Assembly (NCBI GenBank): GCA_023386345.1
Contig: JAEWJT010000017.1
Location: 252,857 to 316,856 of the forward strand
DNA from: Bacillota bacterium
GTDB taxonomy: Bacteria > Bacillota > Clostridia > Tissierellales > Sedimentibacteraceae
Direction: 5' to 3'
DNA length: 64,000 nucleotides
In this document: one piece after another, positions 51,447 to 61,489 of the stretch
Numbering within the stretch: the stretch's first letter is position 1
Layout: each line of letters begins with the position of its first letter
Position numbers and translations under genes: made by a program
The notes under the pieces: generated by a model
Seen by the model: the letters and a program-made list of their open reading frames with translations, nothing else
Database searches by the model: none
What the model was told of the DNA's origin: nothing

Positions 51447-54400
51447 ATGAAAAGTAAAGGAACAAGAATTTTAGCTTTTATATTATTCTTTTTCATTTTA
51501 GCGAGTGAGTTTAATGTTAATATTGCATATTCTGCTGAAAAATTTGAATTTGCAGATGAAAACACAAAGCTTCCAGATTGGGTAAAGTGGAAAGACCTAG
51601 TAAATAATTTAAGGCTAAATTTAACCTTATACAAGGCTAAAGGACTTATTGTATATGGTGATTATACATTAATTAAAAACAATGATTTTAAGCCAACGTC
51701 TAATGGATATTATACTAAGAATGGCGTAAAAGGTGAGTATAGATATCATGGGTATACATCAGGTGGAATGTCAATATATTCTAATACGAATTTTCCAGAT
51801 GATGTAGCTATGTCTAGGGCTGAAAATACATATAGATATATATCTAATATTTGGTATAGAGATAGTCCATATTATAATGAAAATCGTTTGAGAGAGCCTG
51901 CACTAGCTACACTTTTAGCGACTTCTACTATAGTAAATTCTAAAATCCGAGACGAGTTTAGAACAAGAATAAATTCAACAGCACCTTATAGTTTAGTTAA
52001 TCCATTAGATGGTGATGGAAAATTTTATAACTATGCAAATGTTCAAACTATGCCAACATTTTATAATAGTGGTGACTTTAGAATGGACCACTTATTAACA
52101 TTTCAAGATGGAAGAAAAGAACTTTGGTATATGGATAATTCTTTAGCAAGAGATAAAAAGTCTAAAGAACATAATGAAGTTGTAGCTGAATTTGTAAGTA
52201 AGCCTATTTTTTATAACGTTGAAAACATATTAAAGCAAGGTACAATAAAAGTAGAAGTTGAGCTTTCTGGATGTTTAAATGACGATTGGCTATTCGATGG
52301 AGAAGATAGGAACATAACAGAAACTGACGAAATTTTGAGAAAACATTTATATTACAATAGACAAGATGTAGATTATTGGATGTTATATGTTACAGACTCA
52401 GTTACTAAGAAAAAGCATGAAATAAAAGTAAATAGTAAAGATGTTAATGTTAAAAGTAAGTTTACTATAGATATGCCATACAGTGATTATTCAAAAATAT
52501 TAACTAAAGATGATAAAGGTAAAATAGTAACTAGCAGTATCAAAGTTGACTTTAAAGGTGAAGCAAAGGTTATATACATTGATGGTCAAAGTAAAAATGA
52601 TACATGTGATATAGGTAATGGAACTTCTACAGGAGAGCCAAAACCAGACGACCCAAAAGACAAGCCAACAATCTTTATTCCTATAGTTCCAGAGCCAGAG
52701 AGTGGAGATGAATCTCCAATATATCCAGAGCTTGAAGAGCCTTTCTATATGTTAGATACAGAGAAATTCAAGCTTTATGATAAAACGGATATAACTAATG
52801 TTGTAAATAGATTTATGTTGTTTGATGGTGAGCCTCTATCCGAAGAAGATGAAGAAAAAATGTTAAATGGTGAATGGTTATTCCCTTTAACTGGTGAGCA
52901 TGAAATCCACGATTATGATATATTTTGGGTAAATGATAAAGGCAGGGAATTTCACTGGAGAGGATTTATTCTTGTTTATTCAACAAAGGCTAAAGTCCAA
53001 GTTGATATTAATGGCTCATATAAGGAAAATAGGCTACATACTGCATATAACAATATAACTAATGGAAATCCAAAGTATGTAAGAGATAGAAGCACCTACG
53101 AAACATTACTGTTCGATATTAGAGGACAAGAGATATATACAGGAACTAAAACAGATGAAAAAATAGAGTTTATATCAAAATTACCTTATGAAGATATTGA
53201 AATAGATTTACAAGTAGAATGTAAAGTCAAGCCACAATATATAGAACGTGACGATATTCCAGCAGATTATCATATAAGTAACTTCTACACGTACAAAATG
53301 CACGTGCAAGAAGACCATAATCCGGATATATACTGTGTACTTTGGAATAGTGTACTCACAAGAAATGAAGAATTACAAATGACACTTGACATAGCAAGTT
53401 ATGACGGAGATATTGTTTCTGATAATGTAGCAACATATAAGCTATACTATGATGAAAATAAAGACGGAGTAGCTGAAAAGCTTATAAAAAGTGGAGCTGT
53501 GAGTGATGAAATAAGAAAATATAAACCAAGTAAGCTAGGAATATACGAAATAGTATTCTATGTTAAAGAAGAATTTGGACAAGCTACATTACCGCAGTAT
53601 ATTACGGAAGCTGATAAAAAGTTTACTGAAATAAAAAGACGATTTTATGTTGAAAATTTAGCACCAAGCACACAGATATATACAGATATTCCTGCTAACT
53701 ATCCTTTAGTTGATGTAATATTGCTAAATGATGAAAATATCTCACGTGAATATAACCAAAGCATTGTTGAATCAAGAATATCATTTACAAATGATTTGAT
53801 AAGAGAAAGCTTAAATCCTTATGTTTATACTTGGGATTTGCACACATATATTTCAGAGAGAGAAGCTACAACAGTAAAAGAAACGGGAGTAAGTGTTCCC
53901 CCAAGCACATTACCTTTTTCTAGTGGTGGATATAGTGGAACGCTAAATATATATGACAAAATAAATAATCAAGAGTGGGAAGACCACGGAAGCTATGTAA
54001 CAGAAACAGAAACAGTAACTGTTACAGGTGAACAAGAAGGCTCTTCCTATGTCGAATATGACCCTAGCGGGAAAATAGTTGATACGGACTCTACTAATCA
54101 GCCAACAATGGACTTTGGCGGTGGTGTTACAGGAAATAAGGACAGTTGGGAAGAAACTACTAATAAGGATAATGCTACTGAAACACTTCCAAATGGAAAT
54201 AAGAGAGTTACAAGAACATACAGGGCAAAATATTCGGCACAGAAGCAAGTAAAAGTTAAGGTATGGGTGCCTGATATGGTGCTAATTGATAGATGGACAG
54301 GCTATTATAAAGGCTATATATATAAATATGTAAAACAAGAGTTTGGAGCTACATTTAGAGATACAAGCAATAAATACATTATATATATGGCTAAAGATAA

Positions 54401-56705
54401 GGACATTAATAACATAGAGGATTTGTACCTTATAAGGCAAAGGGCAAATAGTAAATTGATATTAGTCGGTACATCTAGAATAAAAAATGTCATAGCTCAT
54501 GATTTCTACATTGACAGTTCATTAAATTTACAGGATATATATAAAGAAATTTCTAAGTATATTTCAAATGATAATCCGATGGAGAGAGGGAGCGTTGTTT
54601 TAATAAATGAAGAATTTGAAACAAGCTTCGCAGATTTAGACCCAGAGCAGGACAATATAGAAAAAGGTGGATTTCAAGTAGTACATGATAAAAATTATTT
54701 TGATAATCCAATGGCACATGAAGCTAATACAAATACCACATTTTTAGAAAATGTATTTGACAAGCAAGTGCTGCCAAATAAGTTAAGTAATACAGGTAAA
54801 TATACATTCCAAAGAAGAATTAATGACTTACCGACAGGGTATCCAGATAAGAAAGAATATAGTAATAAAGCAGAGTATATTATATATGCACATAGAAAAC
54901 CTATAGCCTTATTCGGCAATAAATGGGAGTACAATATTAATACTGGATATTATGATATGGAATTTGAGGATAGAAGCTATGATTTAGATTTACAGTTTTC
55001 AGACCCTCTAGGTAAAAAAGGTATAAGAGAGCTTAAATTTATATATTACAACAAAAATGATAATATCAAATACTATAATGTACCGACAAGATTGTTGCCA
55101 GGAACATATGTAATAAACTATTACGCTAAAGATAATTTTGGGGTATGGAGTGATGTATATATTAGAGAGCTAATATTGCCAGAATTACCACCACCACAAA
55201 TTGATGCTAAGTTAAAAGCTTATAGTTCTGCATTTAGCTTAAATGGTATTCCAGCAAGTGAGGATTTATTTGCATATGATATTTGGACAAAATATCCTTA
55301 TGATGTAAATGTTAAGCTTGGATTGATAAGTCCATTCACAAGCTATAGACAGCTTTCTTCTGCAAGTGATTTAGTAAGAAGAAACGGACAAGAAATGTTT
55401 TGGAAAGACCAAATATATAACATTCCTGCAACTGTGAAAAGCGGAACATATACATTTAATGTTAGGGCAACAGACTCTTTATTATCTCATAGATATTCAG
55501 AAATACCATTTAATGTAGTAGTAAAAACACCAATTAATTTAGAGCCAGTGCTATCAGAAAAGGTAATAGCAGAAAAGACATATAACATAACAGCAACAAC
55601 GAGTAAATATGTAAATACTGCATATTCAAACTCTAATGTAAAAGTTACAATGTTCTATAACACAGCATATGCCACTACAATGACAATGAACGGTAACTAT
55701 ACAAATTGGAATAAAGATTATAGACCTACCAAAGCAATTCCAGAGGGAATGTATATGGCAAAATTTGTCGCAACATTACCAAGTGGAGAGTTTGAAGAAA
55801 AAATATTGTACTATCAGTACATATATAACACACCTCCAAAAATAAATGGGGGAGATTTATTTGAAGGCTCTGTGAATTTAAATAACAATTATGTATATGA
55901 GAATGACAATATTAACTTTACACTTTACTATCAAGATATAGATTTAACACCAGTAATAGTTGACATTAAATTATATGACCCAGATGGTAAGTTGCTAAAT
56001 CATATATCTAAAGAGATTAATCCTGTTGGCAATACTTATCCACCATTTGACACTAAGGACTATTCGGAGATTTATCGTGAAGTTACAGATAAAAATGGAA
56101 ATAAAGTAAAAGAAAGATTTTTATTTACAGGTATAAAAAAGACCATGTCTTGGGACAGTAATGAGCTTAAAGAAAAGAGGATAGCTCCTCAGTATAAGCT
56201 TGTAGCAACTGTTACGGATGATTATGGTGAAACAAGTACACATGAGCTAGGGTTTGATGTTCATGATTTGTGGGTAAATGGGGCAGTTACACATACTGAA
56301 AAATGGGAAGAAAATCGACAAAAATACAATACTAAGTATCCAGACAAAACAAGAGATGAAAGCACATACTGGAGTGGCGAAGCATTCGTGACAAATGCAG
56401 ACACAACAGAAATAGACATTGCAAGTAATGTTGTATGTACAAAAGTTTCAGTAGAAATAATCAATTCTAATAAACCAGCCGATAAAAATTATTTATCATG
56501 GTTAAACCCTACAAATACAAAAAGAGATAAGTGGAATTTATACTATGCAAATCAAGAATGGGACAACAAATGGGGAAACACCAAGCTTCAAAAACTCATT
56601 TTAAGATTTACCGCATATTTTAATAATAACTGGATAGAAACAGATGATGTAGAAGTTATTATAGATAATCAAGATTCTTTTTGGAAACTTCATAGAGAAT
56701 GGTAA
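51447..56705 (+). CDS. 1752-residue secreted protein of unknown function
   Basis: It has a signal peptide (about 7-30, ending AYSAE) and is otherwise polar, rich in Asn, Tyr, Lys and Thr. A Pro-rich linker (EPKPDDPKDKPTIFIPIVPEP, about 394-415) follows a first domain; later parts have beta-sandwich-like stretches (for example SFDDxxxxDPDGK-like YDPDGKLLNHIS near 1515). No LPxTG, SLH or C-terminal anchor is seen; it may be held by the SLH protein encoded just upstream. AAGGAG precedes the ATG. It could be an adhesin, a pilus-tip protein or an S-layer partner. I do not recognise the family. Confidence 0.7.
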   Translation: MKSKGTRILAFILFFFILASEFNVNIAYSAEKFEFADENTKLPDWVKWKDLVNNLRLNLTLYKAKGLIVYGDYTLIKNNDFKPTSNGYYTKNGVKGEYRYHGYTSGGMSIYSNTNFPDDVAMSRAENTYRYISNIWYRDSPYYNENRLREPALATLLATSTIVNSKIRDEFRTRINSTAPYSLVNPLDGDGKFYNYANVQTMPTFYNSGDFRMDHLLTFQDGRKELWYMDNSLARDKKSKEHNEVVAEFVSKPIFYNVENILKQGTIKVEVELSGCLNDDWLFDGEDRNITETDEILRKHLYYNRQDVDYWMLYVTDSVTKKKHEIKVNSKDVNVKSKFTIDMPYSDYSKILTKDDKGKIVTSSIKVDFKGEAKVIYIDGQSKNDTCDIGNGTSTGEPKPDDPKDKPTIFIPIVPEPESGDESPIYPELEEPFYMLDTEKFKLYDKTDITNVVNRFMLFDGEPLSEEDEEKMLNGEWLFPLTGEHEIHDYDIFWVNDKGREFHWRGFILVYSTKAKVQVDINGSYKENRLHTAYNNITNGNPKYVRDRSTYETLLFDIRGQEIYTGTKTDEKIEFISKLPYEDIEIDLQVECKVKPQYIERDDIPADYHISNFYTYKMHVQEDHNPDIYCVLWNSVLTRNEELQMTLDIASYDGDIVSDNVATYKLYYDENKDGVAEKLIKSGAVSDEIRKYKPSKLGIYEIVFYVKEEFGQATLPQYITEADKKFTEIKRRFYVENLAPSTQIYTDIPANYPLVDVILLNDENISREYNQSIVESRISFTNDLIRESLNPYVYTWDLHTYISEREATTVKETGVSVPPSTLPFSSGGYSGTLNIYDKINNQEWEDHGSYVTETETVTVTGEQEGSSYVEYDPSGKIVDTDSTNQPTMDFGGGVTGNKDSWEETTNKDNATETLPNGNKRVTRTYRAKYSAQKQVKVKVWVPDMVLIDRWTGYYKGYIYKYVKQEFGATFRDTSNKYIIYMAKDKDINNIEDLYLIRQRANSKLILVGTSRIKNVIAHDFYIDSSLNLQDIYKEISKYISNDNPMERGSVVLINEEFETSFADLDPEQDNIEKGGFQVVHDKNYFDNPMAHEANTNTTFLENVFDKQVLPNKLSNTGKYTFQRRINDLPTGYPDKKEYSNKAEYIIYAHRKPIALFGNKWEYNINTGYYDMEFEDRSYDLDLQFSDPLGKKGIRELKFIYYNKNDNIKYYNVPTRLLPGTYVINYYAKDNFGVWSDVYIRELILPELPPPQIDAKLKAYSSAFSLNGIPASEDLFAYDIWTKYPYDVNVKLGLISPFTSYRQLSSASDLVRRNGQEMFWKDQIYNIPATVKSGTYTFNVRATDSLLSHRYSEIPFNVVVKTPINLEPVLSEKVIAEKTYNITATTSKYVNTAYSNSNVKVTMFYNTAYATTMTMNGNYTNWNKDYRPTKAIPEGMYMAKFVATLPSGEFEEKILYYQYIYNTPPKINGGDLFEGSVNLNNNYVYENDNINFTLYYQDIDLTPVIVDIKLYDPDGKLLNHISKEINPVGNTYPPFDTKDYSEIYREVTDKNGNKVKERFLFTGIKKTMSWDSNELKEKRIAPQYKLVATVTDDYGETSTHELGFDVHDLWVNGAVTHTEKWEENRQKYNTKYPDKTRDESTYWSGEAFVTNADTTEIDIASNVVCTKVSVEIINSNKPADKNYLSWLNPTNTKRDKWNLYYANQEWDNKWGNTKLQKLILRFTAYFNNNWIETDDVEVIIDNQDSFWKLHREW

Positions 56706-57025
56706 TATTACAAATCTATATTAAGACAGATATTATTGATGTGATTTTTAAAGTTAGTTTTAAAAAAGACTGATACTTATTGCATGAAAAACATTTAATT
56801 CTAAAACTTAAATAGATACAGAAAATTTTAAAATAAAATTTATGAAAAGCATTAAAATTTTGTCAAGATAATTAAAATAAAGCTCATACAAAGATATAGT
56901 TCTGAAGCTCTATCATTTTTTCTGATAACTATCTAACGCTTGTCAACTACCCCAATATTAATTCATATAATATAGAATAAAGCATGTCTTTTCACACTTT
57001 TAATAAAAAAAGAAGGAGTGATTTT
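56706..57025. other. Intergenic region after the large secreted protein
   Basis: About 320 bp, AT-rich. The only structure seen is a weak repeat of AGCTC near 56881 and 56916. No clear terminator or promoter was placed. Confidence 0.35.
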
Positions 57026-58513
57026 GTGAATTATGGACTAAATTGCGGGTTAGGTGGTCGTATAGTAACTCCTTGTGATGCTTCCTATCAGGAAGACAGG
57101 CAGGGGTGGAATCGTGCGATTCAGAAATATCCGCTTGTGATAAATTATTGTTATACTGCATCAGACGTATCCTGTGCGATATTGTGGGCGAGACAAAATA
57201 ATGCAGCTATTCGTGTCAGAAATGGTGGGCATAATTATGAGGGTTATTCAAACGGAAATTGCGTTTTGGTGATTGATGTCAGTGAGATGAAAGAAATCGA
57301 ACTTGATAATAAACTATGTACTGTACGCATACAGGGAGGAGTGAACAATCGTGAATTATACGAATTTGTATCCTCCAAGGGCTATCCATTTCCCGGAGGA
57401 ACTTGTCCCACTGTAGGAGTTTCCGGTTATTCATTGGGAGGAGGCTGGGGACTTTCCTGTCGATATTTTGGCTTAGGATGTGACAGTATAGAAGAAATAG
57501 AGATAGTAGACTATCAAGGTTGTATTTTAAAAGCGAACAGACTGTGTAACTTTGAGCTTTTCTGGGCATTGCGAGGGGCTGGGGGTGGAAATTTTGGAGT
57601 TGTTGTTTCAATTACATTTCGATTGCCTCCTCCTATAAGCAATGTAACATTGATTGAAATTGATTATCCTACTGTAAATTATAAAGAGCAGGAGTTGTTT
57701 TTGAATACATGGCAAGAATGGCTGTCTTGTGCGGATGAAAGAATGACGCTCATATCAAGAATATACAATTCTGAGACAGATGGCTTGTCTATGCTGGTTC
57801 GAGGAATTTTTTACGGAGGACAAGAGGAAGCAAAAAAATTACTTAAGAGCTTTCTAGATATACAAGGAGCAATTTCTAATATTGAGTATATGAGCTTCTT
57901 AGAAGCTGTCACTATTCTTGGAAGTTCGTATCCTGAATTTGAACGTTTTCAATCTGTAAGCCGATTTGTGTACAGAAGATTTAGCCGTAGAGAAATTGGA
58001 AGTATTGTAAAGTTAATTCAACATCGTCCTCCAGGTTCTGTGTATGCAGGATTATCCATGTATGCGCTGGGTGGCAGAGTTGCAGAAATAGATGAAGATG
58101 AAACAGCTTTTTTATATCGTAATGCACATTATATAATTTGGTTGGAAACTGTATGGGAAGACGAGTGCTTTGCTCATATTAACTCTGAATGGATAAACAG
58201 GCAATTTCCGTATTTGATGAATCTTACGGTAGGCTCATATGTGAATTTTCCGTATTCTGATCTTCCGGAGTATCTAAAGGAATATTACGGAAATCATATA
58301 TCACGCCTTGAGAAAATAAAGAAAAAATATGATCCTTGCAATGTTTTTACATTTCCTCAAGGATTGAAAACTAATAAATATCATGAATCGAAAGAAAATA
58401 TGCTAACAGATAATTTGATAGGATATTACGAAGATAAATTCCGAGAAGAAACACCTAATAAACAGATAAATTACAGAAAATTTAGATATGTTGCTCAAAA
58501 CCATGAACAATAG
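57026..58513 (+). CDS. FAD-linked oxidoreductase, BBE-like, with bicovalent FAD signature
   Basis: A 495-residue protein. The PCMH/FAD domain contains RNGGHNYEGYS (His69, histidyl-FAD) and GGTCPTVGVSGYSLGGGWG (Cys127, cysteinyl-FAD); the BBE C-terminal motif is KKKYDPCNVFTFPQG. Such enzymes oxidise sugars or other alcohols with oxygen or another acceptor; an oxygen-using flavoenzyme is unusual in an anaerobe. The GTG start at 57026 has GAAGGAG 8 nt upstream; the ATG at 56984 has none. Its codon use is a little richer in GC than that of its neighbours, which may mark transfer. Confidence 0.9.
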   Translation: MNYGLNCGLGGRIVTPCDASYQEDRQGWNRAIQKYPLVINYCYTASDVSCAILWARQNNAAIRVRNGGHNYEGYSNGNCVLVIDVSEMKEIELDNKLCTVRIQGGVNNRELYEFVSSKGYPFPGGTCPTVGVSGYSLGGGWGLSCRYFGLGCDSIEEIEIVDYQGCILKANRLCNFELFWALRGAGGGNFGVVVSITFRLPPPISNVTLIEIDYPTVNYKEQELFLNTWQEWLSCADERMTLISRIYNSETDGLSMLVRGIFYGGQEEAKKLLKSFLDIQGAISNIEYMSFLEAVTILGSSYPEFERFQSVSRFVYRRFSRREIGSIVKLIQHRPPGSVYAGLSMYALGGRVAEIDEDETAFLYRNAHYIIWLETVWEDECFAHINSEWINRQFPYLMNLTVGSYVNFPYSDLPEYLKEYYGNHISRLEKIKKKYDPCNVFTFPQGLKTNKYHESKENMLTDNLIGYYEDKFREETPNKQINYRKFRYVAQNHEQ

Positions 58514-58956
58514 TCAGATGATATAGACTAAATATTTGAAGAAGCTCTATAGCTAAAAATTTATAGGGCTTTTCATTTTTTTGAAAAATAATAAAAGCAC
58601 TTAACCTATGATATATAAATTAAGTGCTCTTATATAACTGAAATTTCCAAATTGCTTGTTACTCTTATCCGACCTTAAAAATTTAAGTATCTTTTGGACT
58701 CAATCCTTTCTGTGAATTTCTTTAATAAGTGTAAAAGTTTTTAAAGATAAATGTTTGGTTTTGTTAATTTAGTATTTTGGTGGACTCATCTCCTTTTCTT
58801 TTTTATTTATATTAATATAATACCCCATAAAAACGCATCTAAACATATTTATATAAAATTTTATGATAAAAATACTTCTTATTATGCTAGATTATATTTT
58901 TCACGACTATAGATTTTATTCATATAATAATCTTAAGAATTATTAAGGGGGTTTAT
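58514..58956. other. 443-bp intergenic region with terminator-like hairpins
   Basis: It holds the hairpin at 58543-58580 and a stem AGCACTTAA (58596-58604)/TTAAGTGCT (58620-58628) whose T-rich side faces the minus strand. Two similar GAGTCCA/TGGACTC strings are at about 58698 and 58780. No gene of good quality was found. Confidence 0.45.
58543..58580 (+). terminator. Intrinsic terminator after the oxidoreductase gene
   Basis: The stem AGCTCTATA/TATAGGGCT (one G-U pair) is followed by TTTTCATTTTTTT. Confidence 0.6.
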
Positions 58957-59637
58957 ATGGCGACAAAGGTTTTAGTATATAATGGTGATAATGACGAAAT
59001 GGAAGCATATTACTTAGAAGAAAGTGATACAATGCCTCATGCTACAGAAGGAAGCTTGAAAGTAGGGGAGTTTAGAGGCAGTTCTAATTCTCCAACTATA
59101 TGGACAGATAAGGCTTTGATGGACTGTTGGAATATTCTAAGAGAACAATGGGGAAGTCCTATAGAGGTAAGATACGCATTTAAAAGAATTTGGGAAGGAG
59201 GTCATGGGGCACAAAGCCAACATTATGCAGGAACTGCAATGGACATGGCACAAAGCTTTCCTAATGATCAAAGGAATGAACTTAGAACTTTAGCGGAGCA
59301 AATAGGCTGCTTTGTATACGTTGAGCCGGCATATTTGACACCTACATGGGTACATGTGGATAAAAGAATGACTCCATCTGCTTGTGCAGCAGGATATATC
59401 ATGGTGGCAGAAGGAAGTATAAATACCTATGTTCTTGTACTTCAAGATGCTTTAAACACACTTGGATTTGCAGGAGCAGGCTTAGACGGAATATTTGGAG
59501 TTGGAACAAGGAATGCACTTATTGATTACCAAGAATCAAGAGGTCTAATACCTGATGGCATAGCAGGCTGTCAAACATGGACATATCTGACAAGTGAAGT
59601 TAAAGGCACTGGAAGTACTGATACAACTATATTATAA
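58957..59637 (+). CDS. M15-like peptidase with a peptidoglycan-binding domain
   Basis: A 226-residue protein. The M15/VanY-like zinc motif is SQHYAGTAMD (His89, Asp96) with WVHVD (His133); a PG_binding_1 domain follows (about 150-215; LQDALNTLGFAGAGLDGIFG, GTRNALIDYQ). It should cleave D-Ala- or peptide-linked bonds in peptidoglycan. No signal peptide is seen, so release may need another route, such as mother-cell lysis during sporulation. AAGGGGG precedes the ATG. It is a lone gene between intergenic regions. Confidence 0.85.
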   Translation: MATKVLVYNGDNDEMEAYYLEESDTMPHATEGSLKVGEFRGSSNSPTIWTDKALMDCWNILREQWGSPIEVRYAFKRIWEGGHGAQSQHYAGTAMDMAQSFPNDQRNELRTLAEQIGCFVYVEPAYLTPTWVHVDKRMTPSACAAGYIMVAEGSINTYVLVLQDALNTLGFAGAGLDGIFGVGTRNALIDYQESRGLIPDGIAGCQTWTYLTSEVKGTGSTDTTIL

Positions 59638-59680
59638 TTTGAGACAGATATTACGGTTATTGTATTTAGCACTAACAAAC

Positions 59681-59806
59681 TATGAGTGAAAGTTTAGTAG
59701 AGTGACATATCATTATCTGAGAAAGCAAAGAAAATATTAATGTATCTTGCAAAATTATGCTTTTCAAAAAGAAAAATCTCTGCTAACTTTCACATACAAT
59801 GGTAAA
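59681..59806. repeat. Long inverted-repeat element of the AGTRAAAGYTTAG family
   Basis: TATGAGTGAAAGTTTAGTAG (59681-59700) is complementary, with small gaps, to the end CTCTGCTAACTTTCACATA (59788-59806). About 85 nt lie between, without an ORF. It resembles a miniature inverted-repeat element. Confidence 0.5.
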
Positions 59807-59913
59807 TTATAAAATTTATACTAGCAAATACATTTATTTTGTTGTATAATTATATAAATTATTCTAGGAAAGCTATAAAGTAAAAATTTTGTAGCCTTAA
59901 AAGGAAGCTTATT

Positions 59914-60858
59914 ATGTATAAAGAAAATGTTTTGGTAATTGATGACAGTATATTTATTTGCAACATTGTTGAAAAGGAATTAAATAGTGATATTATAAAC
60001 GTATTGAAAGCTAATGACGGTAAATCAGCTTTGGATATAGTAAAGAGGGACAGGCTAAGTCTTATATTATTAGATATAACGTTACCAGATATAGATGGAT
60101 ATAATGTTTGTAAACAAATAAAGGAAAATCCCTTGAATTCAGATATACCAGTAATTTTTATAACCTCAAGAGAGAATGAAGAAAGCTTAATTAAGGCTTT
60201 TTCTGTTGGCGCTATTGACTATATTTCAAAACCATTTAGCGCACTTGAATTAAATGCGAGGGTTCAGGCACATTTAGAAAATAAGAGAATAAAAGATGCT
60301 CTTAGACAGATGAATGTCGAATTACAAAAAGCATTAGCTGAAAACATACGATTAGCTTATAGGGATAGACTTACGGGCTTATACAACAGGCATTTCTTTC
60401 TTGAAAATATAGAAAAAATTGTTGATGAGTCAAAAGCTGATAAAAAGGATTTATGGCTTTTTATGTTTGATATAGACGATTTTAAAGAAATAAATGATAC
60501 CTATGGACATCAGCATGGAGATTTTGTTTTAGCAAATATATCTACTATAATAAATAAGCATTGCTCTTATAGCGGAATAGCTTGCAGATGGGGCGGAGAA
60601 GAATTTGTAGCTGTTATTCACTCAATGGAAGAAGAGGAAATTGAGAAAAAAATACGAGACATATGTTATGAAATAAATAATTACAATTTTAATTATAAAG
60701 ATAAATATCTTCGCTGTAGTGCATCAGCAGGTATCTCTAAATATAATTTTTCTTTGAATATAGATGAAAATATAAGTCTTTCTGATGAAGCGATGTATTA
60801 TAAAAAAAGAAATGGTAAAAATGGATATCATATTAGAAGGTCGGATAGCAAATGTTAA
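59914..60858 (+). CDS. Response regulator with GGDEF domain (PleD-like diguanylate cyclase)
   Basis: A 314-residue protein. The receiver domain (about 1-122) has DD at 10-11, the phospho-acceptor Asp54 (LILLDITLP) and KPF. A coil leads to GGDEF (about 150-312) with RDRLTGLYNRHFF, FDIDDFKEINDTYGHQHGD and RWGGEEFVAV. Phosphorylation should drive dimerisation and cyclic di-GMP synthesis. No kinase is adjacent. AAAAGGAAG precedes ATG, and a CYTH gene follows within 40 nt. Confidence 0.94.
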   Translation: MYKENVLVIDDSIFICNIVEKELNSDIINVLKANDGKSALDIVKRDRLSLILLDITLPDIDGYNVCKQIKENPLNSDIPVIFITSRENEESLIKAFSVGAIDYISKPFSALELNARVQAHLENKRIKDALRQMNVELQKALAENIRLAYRDRLTGLYNRHFFLENIEKIVDESKADKKDLWLFMFDIDDFKEINDTYGHQHGDFVLANISTIINKHCSYSGIACRWGGEEFVAVIHSMEEEEIEKKIRDICYEINNYNFNYKDKYLRCSASAGISKYNFSLNIDENISLSDEAMYYKKRNGKNGYHIRRSDSKC

Positions 60859-60896
60859 TATTTTGAATATTAATATACGAAAAGGAGTGAAGCATT

Positions 60897-61430
60897 TTGG
60901 ATGAAATCGAAGTTAAGGTATTAAATATTGATAAGGAAGAAATTCAAAAAAAGCTTGTAAAAATTGGAGCAACTCTGTTAAAGGATGAGGAACAGACTAA
61001 TATAAGATTTGATACAGAGGACAAATACCTTAAAAACAAGTATAAAGGATATTTGAGAATAAGAATTACAAAAAACAATTTAACTGGTGAAACAATTAAT
61101 ACATTGACTTTAAAAAGGAACATATCTAGAGATGAATTCAGAGTAAATGAGGAATTAGAAACGGAAATTCTCAACGTTGGTGAAGCTATTAAAATTCTTG
61201 AGGCTCTAAAATACTATCCAAAAGTACCTGGAAAAAAACAAAGGATATCATATATATATGAAGGAATTTTGTTTGAGATAGATGAGTGGGACAAAGATAT
61301 ATATCCACGACCATACTTAGAAATTGAAGTTACAAAAAAGAGCGACCTAGAACGAGCTATAGAACTTTTAAATATTGACAGGAAAAATATTACTGCAAAA
61401 TCTATAGACGAATTGATAAAAGAGAAATGA
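60897..61430 (+). CDS. CYTH domain protein
   Basis: A 177-residue cytoplasmic protein with the CYTH ExExK motif at the N-terminus (DEIEVKVLN) and further charged strands (YLRIRITKNN, FEIDEWDKDIYPRPYLEIEV). CYTH enzymes act on triphosphates: inorganic triphosphate, thiamine triphosphate or class IV adenylate cyclisation. The exact substrate is not visible. It starts with TTG at 60897 behind AAAAGGAGTG. It is read after the PleD-like gene. Confidence 0.9.
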   Translation: MDEIEVKVLNIDKEEIQKKLVKIGATLLKDEEQTNIRFDTEDKYLKNKYKGYLRIRITKNNLTGETINTLTLKRNISRDEFRVNEELETEILNVGEAIKILEALKYYPKVPGKKQRISYIYEGILFEIDEWDKDIYPRPYLEIEVTKKSDLERAIELLNIDRKNITAKSIDELIKEK

Positions 61431-61489
61431 TTTAAAATAAAAAAGTATTAGGCGGGTATTAAAACCTTAAAGTAAGGAACGAGATTAAA

